Positions 51,796-59,788 of a DNA stretch of 64,000 nt are shown here, one piece after another (within the stretch, counting starts at the first letter, position 1; each line of letters starts with the position of its first letter). Source of the DNA: Psychromonas sp. SP041. Its GTDB lineage: Bacteria > Pseudomonadota > Gammaproteobacteria > Enterobacterales > Psychromonadaceae. The position numbers were made by a program, and so were the translations under genes. The notes beneath the pieces are model-generated. The model was not told where the DNA came from. It saw nothing but the letters and a program-made list of their open reading frames with translations, and did not search any database. The stretch lies in contig NZ_CBRF02000001.1 of NCBI RefSeq assembly GCF_000470315.2, positions 62,001 through 126,000 of the forward strand, in the 5' to 3' direction.

Positions 51796-52120
51796 TCGAT
51801 AAAGCCAGAGAGCATGGCAGGCCGACCGACCTCACTGGATCCCCCTAAGGGGGGACAATAAAAATATCTTTTAGGGGCTGGGGGTTATTGATCACAAATT
51901 CAATTGAAATGGTTATGCCTTGGATATTTTAAGATGAAAGTATTCTTTGCATTAAAAAACATATTATCAGTAGAAGGTGAGTCTGAAACTTGCTATTTAG
52001 GGGAAAATAAAGCTTTTGATTAGAACTTAATGAAAGTACGAAATTTAAGTTAATCTCTAAATAGAATTAAAAAAAATGGGCGATATGCCCATTTTTTATT
52101 CTTTTTAAAAGCCTAAACAA
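51796..52120. other. Intergenic region with a GC-rich patch and a tiny ORF
   Basis: Contains a GC-rich patch with a CCCCCT-AA-GGGGG palindrome around 51841-51857, unusual in this AT-rich DNA, and a 29-codon ORF at 51934-52023 without a ribosome site. A bidirectional terminator closes it. The patch could be a recombination or processing site; nothing further can be assigned. Confidence 0.35.
52071..52097. terminator. Bidirectional Rho-independent terminator
   Basis: AAAAAATGGGC pairs perfectly with GCCCATTTTTT over a five-base loop, with A and T runs on each side, at the end of the PilV-like gene. Confidence 0.92.
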
Positions 52121-53788
52121 TTATCTTATTTCGTATGAACAGTAAGCTGATGCAAGGGCATAAGTGTCATCAGAATATGATTCTCCATCATATTGACTAC
52201 CTAGATTAATTGTCCAACTATCTCCGTTCGATTCTGCATAAGAATATAATGCGCCAGAAGCTGGGTAAGTAGAGTCATTACCCTCATAAAGTCTAACTGC
52301 AGTGACGATTGGAGTAAGAATAACCTTCTCGACTCCGTCGACATCACAAGTTGGCTTGTCGATAGTGTCGCCATCCTGGACTTGAGCAGAATACATATGA
52401 ACATAAGTTCCAAGGAGGCTAGAAAGAAGTCTCTTCGTGCCATTTAACGTGATATATGTGTCACTAGGTAGCTCAGCTTCTGTATCAATAATTACAGAGC
52501 TAAGATTAGAAGAACTAGATGGGTCTACATAGTAATTTGAATCATCGATATCATAAATGATAGGGGCAGTAACGTCGCCGCTTACAGTAAGAGTTGAATT
52601 TAAAGTAGTCGCCAAATCTACTGTTAATGTTCCGCTTAGTTCTGTATTTTGACCAACACTTAAGTCATTTGTTATTTCAACATTGTCTTGAAGATACGCA
52701 TTACCTTCAGTGTATAGTTCTTGCTCAATTACAGAATCTCCTTTTACAAGTGAGTCTAGTTCAACCGTAAGATCACGACCAATGCTAGCGTCACCGAATA
52801 CCTCCAGGTCACCTTCAATTGATGCATCACTTAAGACAATAAGCTCTTTATATAGAAGCATATCTGCATCGACAACAACTCCTGCGGTAGTTAAAGCAGA
52901 ATTGAGCGAACTTGAATTATAGACCTCGCCATCATTACCCAGAATTAAGGCACTGTTTAAGCCACTGCCAATTTCATCATTGTAGATACGAGCAACACTT
53001 TGGATTTGTCTTAAAGAAAATCCATTAGAGTCTGTGCCTGTAACTGAATCTCCAAACTCAAGAATGTTCTGCATTGTATTTCCGTGGTCAACTCGAAGCC
53101 AAAGTTGCGTACTTGCATCATCAGTTGTGATAGCAACGATATGGCCAATGTCAGCGGAGTCACAGTATGAAATACTGTCTGTTAAACAGTAACCAATAGT
53201 TGCTACAGTAGACAGGGTGCTTGGATCGTTAGAGCCAACCGTTGTTGCCCCTGAAGCGACTAGCGCAGCGAGACCTGATAAAGATTTAGCCTCTCTGTAC
53301 TCTACAGTAGATGTGCTCCAGCCATTAATCTTTTTAGTTAATGTATCAAACACAATTTTTGAAGTTAAATAAACGTCTTCATTTCCATCATCATCAGTCG
53401 AGGTTGTTTGTTCTACAGTAATAGTAAATCCAAGATCCCCAAAAGAAGTTGTATCCGACGTGAAAAGATCACAATCCAAAAAAGATATACTTGGTGTTGA
53501 ACTATCGCCATCAGTACAACCGTCTACGTCATCGCCATCTGCATCCTTAAGGAAGTCTAGCGTTGTATATTCTGTCTCGGGGGTGAAGTCTTCATCACCA
53601 GAATAATAGGCAGTATACTTAGAAACAGCATTCGCGATTTGATAGATTTCTACACCTAAATTTCTTGCTTGTAGTTGATCAAATTCAGCTTGTTTCTTAG
53701 AAACCTCTAGAATCATCATAACCCCAAGAATAACCAACACAAAAATTAATTCAATCAGGGTAAAACCCTTTTGATTTTTTAAAGTCAT
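52121..53788 (-). CDS. PilV-like type IV pilin with tail-fibre-like adhesin domain
   Basis: 555 residues. The N-terminus is a type IV prepilin: short leader, G8|F9 cleavage site, E13, and the hydrophobic helix FTLIELIFVLVILGVMMILE. A globular region follows (about 40-260) with cysteines. Then comes a repetitive beta-rich stalk of short D/S-rich strands (GDLEVFGDASIGRDLTVELD and similar). A YDIDDSNYYVDPSSSSNLSS motif typical of phage tail-fibre and PilV C-terminal domains follows, and a C-terminal domain with a final YCSYEIR. IncI PilV proteins choose recipients by their variable C-terminus. No shufflon repeats were seen here. Transcribed alone. Confidence 0.8.
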   Translation of the reverse strand: MTLKNQKGFTLIELIFVLVILGVMMILEVSKKQAEFDQLQARNLGVEIYQIANAVSKYTAYYSGDEDFTPETEYTTLDFLKDADGDDVDGCTDGDSSTPSISFLDCDLFTSDTTSFGDLGFTITVEQTTSTDDDGNEDVYLTSKIVFDTLTKKINGWSTSTVEYREAKSLSGLAALVASGATTVGSNDPSTLSTVATIGYCLTDSISYCDSADIGHIVAITTDDASTQLWLRVDHGNTMQNILEFGDSVTGTDSNGFSLRQIQSVARIYNDEIGSGLNSALILGNDGEVYNSSSLNSALTTAGVVVDADMLLYKELIVLSDASIEGDLEVFGDASIGRDLTVELDSLVKGDSVIEQELYTEGNAYLQDNVEITNDLSVGQNTELSGTLTVDLATTLNSTLTVSGDVTAPIIYDIDDSNYYVDPSSSSNLSSVIIDTEAELPSDTYITLNGTKRLLSSLLGTYVHMYSAQVQDGDTIDKPTCDVDGVEKVILTPIVTAVRLYEGNDSTYPASGALYSYAESNGDSWTINLGSQYDGESYSDDTYALASAYCSYEIR

Positions 53789-54189
53789 CGTTGTTTCTCA
53801 ATTTTATTATTATTATTATTTTGAGCGACAATATCACATAGTATGTCAAAAAATCAATTTAATATAACCATAAAAAGGCATCTTGGCGATATTTTGGGGT
53901 GCTCTTGAGATGGGTGTTTTTTTAATAAAAAGGAGGCTGAAATAAAACAAATCAAACAACAAAAAGTTGGAACTGGCATCATCTTTAATTAGCGGGCTAT
54001 GAGAGAGGCTTGTTTTTGTTTGCAAAGATCTGGTGCTAAAGACCTATAGGGAAACCAAGTTTGTGCTTTAATAACTTAGCCGAATAACCTTCAATAATTT
54101 TAATGTTTATATTTAAACAAAAGCAATTATTAGGGGGATTCTATATATGTAGTAAAAACGCCCACATTTAATATATGGGCATGACGAAA
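53789..54189. other. Intergenic region of the pilin and wHTH genes
   Basis: The pilin promoter must lie near 53790-53880, where an (ATT)n-type microsatellite occurs (about 53806-53821). The rest to about 54150 holds no convincing gene. A strong AAGGAGG-like ribosome site near 53930 precedes only a short frame without an ATG. A terminator for the next minus-strand gene lies at 54152. Confidence 0.35.
54152..54180 (-). terminator. Minus-strand terminator of the wHTH gene
   Basis: On the minus strand GCCCA pairs with TGGGC around an AT-rich loop, followed by GTTTTT. Confidence 0.6.
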
Positions 54190-54510
54190 CTATTCAGAAA
54201 TTCGATAACCTTTCTTAGAAATATTTAAAATAACTTTGCAGTTGGTTTCATCTATTTTTTTTAATTTTTTTCTAAGTACCGAAATAATTCTAGCTAAGGA
54301 ATTATCAGATGTATTGTGCATAGTTGGCCAACACATTAAAAGTTGCTGCTTTGTTACTATTCTACCTATGCTATCGCATAGTTCGATTAATACTTTAGTT
54401 TCCAAATTATCTAATGGTTCTTTTTTGCATCCTTGTTCATCAGAAAGCAAATTTTCACTAGCGTGAAACATGGTGTTATCATTAATATGGTATTTTTTAG
54501 TGTTTTTCAT
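54190..54510 (-). CDS. Stand-alone OmpR/ToxR-type winged-helix DNA-binding protein
   Basis: 106 residues consisting of one OmpR/ToxR-type domain (LDNLETKVLIELCDSIGRIV, then RIISVLRKKLKKI and the wing ISKKGYRISE). No receiver domain and no transmembrane segment, so there is no built-in sensing. It may act as a co-regulator or be constitutive. AAAGGA lies before the ATG. It lies upstream of, and on the same strand as, neither pathway half: the LysE and dioxygenase genes are on the same strand but across a 324-bp gap. Target unknown. Confidence 0.75.
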   Translation of the reverse strand: MKNTKKYHINDNTMFHASENLLSDEQGCKKEPLDNLETKVLIELCDSIGRIVTKQQLLMCWPTMHNTSDNSLARIISVLRKKLKKIDETNCKVILNISKKGYRISE

Positions 54511-54834
54511 TTCAATAAATCCTTTAAAGAGACAAGCATTCCCTTAATTTGAACAATCTCTTCTCCCGTCAGCATCTCATATAATAAATCGATGATGGGA
54601 AGGCGATAATTTGTGCGTTAAACGGCAAGCTGCAGTAGATGTGAGGTCAAGACAACTTATGCGTCTGTGTGCCATAGTGTTCAACGACATACACCCGTTT
54701 TGTTTTAGGTGTAATTTATTTCCTGCGACGATGGATAGTGTTGGCTTTGTTTTTTTCTTTTTAGCTCATCAGATCAATTACTTCATTATTGAAAAGACAA
54801 GCCCTGAATCGTATAAGTAACTAGGATTAAATAC
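54511..54834. other. Intergenic region between the wHTH gene and the exporter gene
   Basis: No supported gene. A 69-codon plus-strand frame at 54611-54820 has no ribosome site, and its composition gives no recognisable protein. The stretch 54600-54760 is noticeably less AT-rich than its surroundings and could be a junction or remnant between plasmid backbone and cargo. Confidence 0.35.
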
Positions 54835-55461
54835 CTATAAATAAATCAGTTTAGCAGCCAATAAGCACAGACATACTCCCATAACTCTTTCTATCCAGAC
54901 TTTTACACTAAATATTTTATTGGCCAGTCTTTGTGAAGAAAAGAAAAAAGCTACAATACAGAACCAAATCAAATGGGCGATAGCAATTATAAAGCCAAAT
55001 AAGAATTGAACTGAATAAGGAGTCTCCGGAGTGACAACTTGAGTGAATATGCTTAAGAAAAACAATGTCGTTTTAGGATTCAAAGCATTTGATATGAATC
55101 CAGCTCTAAATGCCGCCGCGTTTGTTATTACTGACTTATTCAAAGTCCCTTCCGATTTTTCTACATCTTTTTTGGAAAGTAGACACTTAATTCCAAGGAA
55201 TATTAAATAGGCCGCTCCTGCGTACTTAATTAAATTATAAAGAACCTCTGTTTGAGATATTATAAGTGCGATTCCCGCTAATGAATAAGCAACGTGTAAC
55301 CATATGGCGCAAAAAATACCAAAGGCACCAATTACTCCAGATCTTCTTGAGTACAACAATGAGTTTCTTGTTATGATTGCAAAGTCTTGACCTGGACTTA
55401 TAACCATAACAACAGAAATACTAATAACTAGTGATATTATTGGCATATATTCAGCTAACAT
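54835..55461 (-). CDS. LysE/RhtB-family amino-acid exporter
   Basis: 208 residues with about six transmembrane helices. The conserved N-terminal motif VISPGQDFAIITRNSL and a central GIKCLLSKK loop match the LysE/RhtB family, which exports amino acids and analogues. Nine bases downstream of the 2-oxoglutarate dioxygenase gene on the same strand, so the pair is probably one operon. The likely substrate is the product of that hydroxylase or another product of the cluster. Family certain, substrate not. Confidence 0.9.
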   Translation of the reverse strand: MLAEYMPIISLVISISVVMVISPGQDFAIITRNSLLYSRRSGVIGAFGIFCAIWLHVAYSLAGIALIISQTEVLYNLIKYAGAAYLIFLGIKCLLSKKDVEKSEGTLNKSVITNAAAFRAGFISNALNPKTTLFFLSIFTQVVTPETPYSVQFLFGFIIAIAHLIWFCIVAFFFSSQRLANKIFSVKVWIERVMGVCLCLLAAKLIYL

Positions 55462-55470
55462 AACTTTTCC

Positions 55471-56226
55471 TTATTTCTTCTTAAAAGTGAGAACCAACAT
55501 GTCTCTAAAAGATTCTGTGATTCTATCGTGTTGTGAAATTTCAGAAACACTGTGCATGACTTTTGTATCATCTATATAAACAATATCATTTTCCAGCAAT
55601 AATCTGCTTTTAATAGGTTTCTTTGAGTTCGTATAAATAGTGCTTTCCCCCCCAGCAATATTTTCTCTCTTAATTTGCTTCATAAATACATAAGAAACTC
55701 CATCTTTATGGATGCCCTCTGGTGTTGGTAGCCCAATGTCATCATCTGAAGCAATGATTCGAAATTGGTGAGCCTCAATAAACCATTCATTCCATTCATC
55801 AGAAGAATCTTCTTTTAAACGTTCAATTTCATTAAATGTTACAAGAGCATGGTGGAGAATTGAATTAAATGCGTTCCCATTGATGACAGAAGTCATCACC
55901 GGTTCATACCATCTCTCAAATCCTCCATTCAACGTATTATAGTTTACTGCTTGAAAATGAGGGGTATTTGGCTTAACAATAAAATTTTGGGTGAATTTTA
56001 TTGCAGTAAAAACTGAGTGACGCCTTAATCTGTATGTTCCATTATCAGACATATATTTATCAATTCTTAAATCGTTCCAACTGTTCGAAAAATAATTCAA
56101 TTCAGATTCAGAAATCTCATTTTCAAAAACTCTATTAACTCCAGCGTAATCTCTAAAGTTTTTATCTAAAATAAAAAAACCATCTTTCATTACGTTTTCA
56201 ACAATGTTATTTTTTATGCGTTCCAT
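55471..56226 (-). CDS. IDO-like 2-oxoglutarate/Fe(II) dioxygenase
   Basis: 251 residues. A facial triad is visible: H173 and D175 in PEGIHKDG, and H225 in DTKVMHSV, followed by R241 in ESFRDMLVLTF as a likely 2-oxoglutarate ligand. The pattern HQFRIIA...GLPTPEGIHKDG is that of the 2OG-Fe dioxygenase family that includes L-isoleucine 4-hydroxylase and related free amino-acid hydroxylases. It is divergent from the LysR gene and followed by a LysE exporter. The likely role is hydroxylation of a free amino acid and export of the product. Exact substrate unknown. Confidence 0.8.
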   Translation of the reverse strand: MERIKNNIVENVMKDGFFILDKNFRDYAGVNRVFENEISESELNYFSNSWNDLRIDKYMSDNGTYRLRRHSVFTAIKFTQNFIVKPNTPHFQAVNYNTLNGGFERWYEPVMTSVINGNAFNSILHHALVTFNEIERLKEDSSDEWNEWFIEAHQFRIIASDDDIGLPTPEGIHKDGVSYVFMKQIKRENIAGGESTIYTNSKKPIKSRLLLENDIVYIDDTKVMHSVSEISQHDRITESFRDMLVLTFKKK

Positions 56227-56531
56227 TCTCTTTCCCTTATAGAAAACAATGACAAGAATAAATAATTAGATTCTTATACGATCACCATCAACTATATTAA
56301 TTATTATGAAATAACTCGCTGTCTATTGCAGCGTTCAAAAAACTTAAATTGGATTAATTGAAATTAACGATTCGACAATTTCTTAATTACACCAACTTTG
56401 ATCACAAATAAATATTTTAATGACTCAATTTATATCCCCTATTTATAAATTACTGATTAATTGTTCTATTTAAATGATAATTTATGAGAAAATTAAAACA
56501 ATATAACTATTTGGATAAGGACTTATGCAGA
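56227..56531. promoter_or_regulatory. Divergent control region of the dioxygenase and LysR genes
   Basis: TTAATT-GA-AATTAA (56354-56367) is an inverted repeat fitting the T-N11-A form recognised by LysR proteins. It lies between the two divergent genes, so the LysR protein probably binds here and controls both. No other convincing gene is present. Confidence 0.5.
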
Positions 56532-57455
56532 ATGAACACAAATAAGATGATTCCCTTGTTAGCAGATATGGCTATTTTCGTTACTGTGATTGAGCAAGGA
56601 AATTTTAGCAAAGCAGCTAAAAAATTAGGAGTGACACCCTCAGTAGTAAGTAGAAAAATAGGGCACCTAGAAGATGCTTTAGGCATAAAGTTATTGCAAC
56701 GCACTACTCGTCAGATATCTTTAACTGAATCTGGTGAGGTCACTTTCTTAAGTTGTAAAGAGATGGTAAAAGCCGCAGAAGAAGCTATCAGTGCGGGCAC
56801 TTCAGTAACCTCAACAGTAAGTGGACTTTTAAGAATTTCTGCACCAAAATCACTTTCCAATCAAGTTTTACGTCCTATCTTAATGGAGTTCTTGAAGCTA
56901 TATCCTAATATTCAATTACATCTCAAAGTTACTGACCAGGTGCTTGATCCAATTCATGATTCGATTGACTTTTTAATCCATATTAATGAACAGCCTATTG
57001 AGTCTTTAGTAAATATCAAGTTGGGCAGGGTTGAACAAACTTTATGTGCAAGTCCAAAATATTTGCAAAATCACACTGCGCCTATAATTCCAGATGATTT
57101 AAAAGATCATAGCTGTTTATGTTTAGGTGAAAATACAACTGATAACAGATGGAGGTTTATAAAAGAAGATAAGCTAGTAACAGTGCAGGTAGCAGGCTCA
57201 TATTTAGTTAATCATAGCGAAATGCGCAGAGATGCTGTCGAACAGGGTCTTGGAATTGGAGCATTGCCTGATTATATGGCTGTCCAATCAATTAAAGCAG
57301 GTAAATTAGTGCCGATATTGAGAGATTGGGAGCTAGAAGGCAATTACAAAGGAGAGATTTGTCTTCAGTTTGTACAGGGTAAGTATATGCCTAACAAAAA
57401 TCGTGTTTTTATTGATTTTATAAAACAAAAACTTCTTCCCACAGAGCAAATATAA
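56532..57455 (+). CDS. LysR-family transcriptional regulator
   Basis: About 307 residues from ATG 56532; a start at 56484 is in frame but has no ribosome site. The N-terminal winged-helix domain (MAIFVTVIEQGNFSKAAKKL, then GVTPSVVSRKIGHLEDALG) and the C-terminal periplasmic-binding-protein-like effector domain (LRISAPKSL; GLGIGALPDYMA) are complete. It is the classic layout of an autoregulated activator of a divergent operon, here the dioxygenase/exporter pair, and perhaps of the downstream pathway. Confidence 0.93.
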   Translation: MNTNKMIPLLADMAIFVTVIEQGNFSKAAKKLGVTPSVVSRKIGHLEDALGIKLLQRTTRQISLTESGEVTFLSCKEMVKAAEEAISAGTSVTSTVSGLLRISAPKSLSNQVLRPILMEFLKLYPNIQLHLKVTDQVLDPIHDSIDFLIHINEQPIESLVNIKLGRVEQTLCASPKYLQNHTAPIIPDDLKDHSCLCLGENTTDNRWRFIKEDKLVTVQVAGSYLVNHSEMRRDAVEQGLGIGALPDYMAVQSIKAGKLVPILRDWELEGNYKGEICLQFVQGKYMPNKNRVFIDFIKQKLLPTEQI

Positions 57456-57880
57456 GGATAAGCGTAAACTTTATCCTGGAAAGATAAGCTTCTTTTTTGA
57501 TGTTATAGAATATCTGAATTAGGGGCTTATTAGTTTTATCATAAACCATCTTGCCGAGCATACACAAGCAAACTTCCTAGCTCTTCATATATAAGTCCAT
57601 GACTTACTTACTATTAATATTTACTTCTTATACTTATTGCAATAAATACTAATAAGACGAAACGCCTTACTGGGTATTTTTTTTATATGGCAATTTAAGC
57701 GTGAGATTTATAATGATTTTATAATGATTTTGTAATGATTTTTATTATAAAGCTTAGTAGTATTTCCTCAGCAGAAAAATAAGGCAACAAAAACATAGCT
57801 TTACCCTAATCACTTATGGTGATGTTTTAATTTATCTTAATTCATTCGACTAGCGCACAATAACGACAAAGGAAATAAAT
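57456..57880. other. Leader region of the HDO-containing gene run
   Basis: Noncoding. An imperfect hairpin near 57453-57478 follows the LysR gene. Three tandem copies of an 11-12-base unit TAATGATTTT lie at 57710-57743, upstream of the start codon at 57881 (ribosome site AAAGGAAAT). The repeats are good candidates for a regulator-binding array. Confidence 0.5.
57710..57743. repeat. Three tandem copies of an 11-12-base AT-rich unit
   Basis: ATAATGATTTT at 57710-57720 and again at 57721-57731, then a third, nearly identical GTAATGATTTTT copy at about 57732-57743. Helical phasing of about one DNA turn suggests protein binding on one face. Confidence 0.75.
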
Positions 57881-58675
57881 ATGTCAACTACGGCAGCACA
57901 TAATACCTACGAATCATTATTAAACCCTGAATTTAGAGTCGTTGTTGATGAGCTTTTACTTAAGTTTGAACAACATTTTTACGAAAATATTGCAAATGCA
58001 GGGAAAATGCTTGACTCGAGTGAGTTCAATATTGAAATGTACAAGCGACACAATGTTGAAACCATTTTGCGTATTGCTCTTAAGCGAGCGGTAGATCCGT
58101 TAATTGCAAATTATTGGGCAACTAGAGACCCTCAGTTGTGTAAAGAATGGGGCTTGTATGGAGCAGAAGAGGGGCGCCATGACCGTATGTTTGCTAATGA
58201 TTTACATAAGGTGGGTATGACTGATGAGCAGATTTATTCTACGAAGCCAACCTTCGCAACTGAATTGTTAAATGGTTATTTCTATTACACGATGGCCACA
58301 GAAGATCCTATGGCTTCAATGGTAAGTGGCTTTTATTTGGAAAGTGTTGCAGGTAAAACTCAACCTGATTGGTTAGATGAAATGGAAAAGCACGTAGGTG
58401 CAGAAAATACTATCGGAGCAAGAGCGCATTTAGCTATTGATATTGAAGAAGACCATACTGACATGGTTTGGAATTCCATTATGCGCATCATTAAGAACGC
58501 TGATGATGAGCAGCGTTTCATTGATCACATAGTAAAAATAAATGCCTTATTTACCTCTTACTTTGTTGAGGTTTATCAAATTAGTGTAAATAAAGGAGAG
58601 CTAAATAAAATCGAAGAATCTTTGATTGCCCCCGTTAGCGCTATAAACACTGCTTTGAAAACACATGCAATCTAA
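57881..58675 (+). CDS. Haem-oxygenase-like diiron oxidase/oxygenase (HDO family)
   Basis: 264 residues, helical. Candidate metal ligands fit the HDO pattern: E97 and H100 (AEEGRHDRMF), E154 (FYLESVAG), and H183, D187 and H192 (RAHLAIDIEEDHTDM). HDO enzymes use a labile diiron site for N-oxygenation, oxidative cleavage, nitrile formation or decarboxylation of amino-acid or fatty-acid derivatives. It starts the plus-strand run and overlaps the next gene if a far-upstream GNAT start is used. Substrate cannot be predicted. The neighbouring HypE-like and aminotransferase genes suggest an amino-acid-derived compound. Confidence 0.8.
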   Translation: MSTTAAHNTYESLLNPEFRVVVDELLLKFEQHFYENIANAGKMLDSSEFNIEMYKRHNVETILRIALKRAVDPLIANYWATRDPQLCKEWGLYGAEEGRHDRMFANDLHKVGMTDEQIYSTKPTFATELLNGYFYYTMATEDPMASMVSGFYLESVAGKTQPDWLDEMEKHVGAENTIGARAHLAIDIEEDHTDMVWNSIMRIIKNADDEQRFIDHIVKINALFTSYFVEVYQISVNKGELNKIEESLIAPVSAINTALKTHAI

Positions 58676-58700
58676 TTTAACTATGGAATTGGTGGAGCCT

Positions 58701-59294
58701 ATGAAAGTTAAAATAGAATGGTTGAGCTCAATTAATGATAAAGATGGCTTAGATATTATTAGGCTAATGAATTCTGTATCTGTTAATGAAACAACAATGG
58801 GATTCCATGAAGAGTTTTCGAATGAAGAAGCTGCCAAGTTAATTTTGAATATGAAGAATGAAATAGGCAAGGGAAAATGCCTTCTTCTAATTGTAAGAAG
58901 TATTGAGGATAGTATTGTCGGCATGTTGACGATATCTCCTCAAACACTTCCTGCAAGATCTCATATTGTTGAAATTAAGCGCTGTGTAATTCTGCCATCT
59001 TATCGGGGAATATTTACTTTAGATTGCTGGGAGGCGACCTTAAACAAAGTAAAAGAAATTGGTGCATCAATAATTGTAATAGATGTCAGAAGCGACGGCA
59101 AAGCTGAGAAATTGTGGCGAATGCTAGGCTTTATCGAATATGGCCGACTTGAAGATTATGCGCGAGTTAACGAAAAAATAATAACTGGTTATTTTATGTC
59201 AATTTATGTTCAAGATGCCATTAATTATTATGCTGAAAATGGGTCTTGGATTCATAAGCAAAAATCTACCCGTATTAGCTCTGAAAAACAGTAA
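58701..59294 (+). CDS. GNAT-family N-acetyltransferase
   Basis: About 197 residues from ATG 58701 (GGTGGAG just upstream; ATGs at 58665 and 58683 are in frame). The core pattern is a beta4-like VEIKRCVILPSYRGI with the acetyl-CoA-binding region near it, then an IIVIDVRSDGKAEKLWRMLGF segment with the typical GNAT C-terminal YxxxGF-type motif (RMLGFIEYG). Acyl transfer to an amine is expected, either as tailoring or self-protection. Tight spacing to its neighbours supports one operon with the HDO gene. Confidence 0.8.
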   Translation: MKVKIEWLSSINDKDGLDIIRLMNSVSVNETTMGFHEEFSNEEAAKLILNMKNEIGKGKCLLLIVRSIEDSIVGMLTISPQTLPARSHIVEIKRCVILPSYRGIFTLDCWEATLNKVKEIGASIIVIDVRSDGKAEKLWRMLGFIEYGRLEDYARVNEKIITGYFMSIYVQDAINYYAENGSWIHKQKSTRISSEKQ

Positions 59295-59295
59295 A

Positions 59296-59706
59296 ATGAA
59301 CAATAAACAGATCTTTATTAGAGGCCTGATTATGTCCTTTGCCGCGTTTATACTACAGGGTAGTTGGGCAGTATATTCGAATTGGACTTATGGCCTTTTT
59401 ATTAGCCTTAAATCAGGAACCGTTCAGGGATTATGTAGTTTTTTCATGACATATATAGTTACTTTAGCTATGGAGTATTTATATAAAAGTTTTAAAAAAT
59501 CTCACGAATATATACGTTTCTGGTTAACATTCGTTGTATCTGTTTTTGGGATGCTGTCGGTACAAATTATTGCTCATTGGGTTGCTAATACTCCTGAAAT
59601 TATGCAAACGATTCTACCTGCTGCGATCATAGGGACTATGTATTGTGCTATTTATACTTTTAAAAAATCTAAGAAGAGTTTTAATCGACAAAAACCAAAT
59701 ATTTAG
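59296..59706 (+). CDS. Small polytopic membrane protein
   Basis: 136 residues from ATG 59296, one base after the previous stop. About four transmembrane helices (near 8-30, 38-60, 72-95 and 105-125). The pattern resembles small two-hairpin transport or exporter-like proteins, with WAVYSNWTYG between the first two. A longer frame starting at 59206 would overlap the GNAT gene. Possible transporter for the pathway product, not assignable to a family by eye. Confidence 0.55.
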   Translation: MNNKQIFIRGLIMSFAAFILQGSWAVYSNWTYGLFISLKSGTVQGLCSFFMTYIVTLAMEYLYKSFKKSHEYIRFWLTFVVSVFGMLSVQIIAHWVANTPEIMQTILPAAIIGTMYCAIYTFKKSKKSFNRQKPNI

Positions 59707-59788
59707 TTAATAAATTTTGGCTTTATTTTAACAATTCAGCTTTTTATTTATTTAATAAGTCAGTTTTAAAGTATTAAGGAATTCAACA

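Noticed and set aside
51841-51857. Rho-independent terminator in the CCCCCT-AA-GGGGG palindrome
   Set aside because: No T run follows and the loop is only two bases, so it does not fit a terminator.
51934-52023. A 29-residue peptide gene, possibly a second substrate
   Set aside because: No ribosome site or promoter nearby and no conserved-looking tail; retained only as part of the intergenic description.
52121-53788. A PilV shufflon
   Set aside because: No inverted-repeat set or recombinase gene was recognised around the pilin gene in this window.
54611-54820. A 69-codon gene on the plus strand
   Set aside because: No ribosome site, no recognisable protein and codon content unlike neighbours; likely chance.
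57453-57478. Strong terminator after the LysR gene
   Set aside because: The stem is imperfect and not directly followed by a T run; it is described only as a hairpin.
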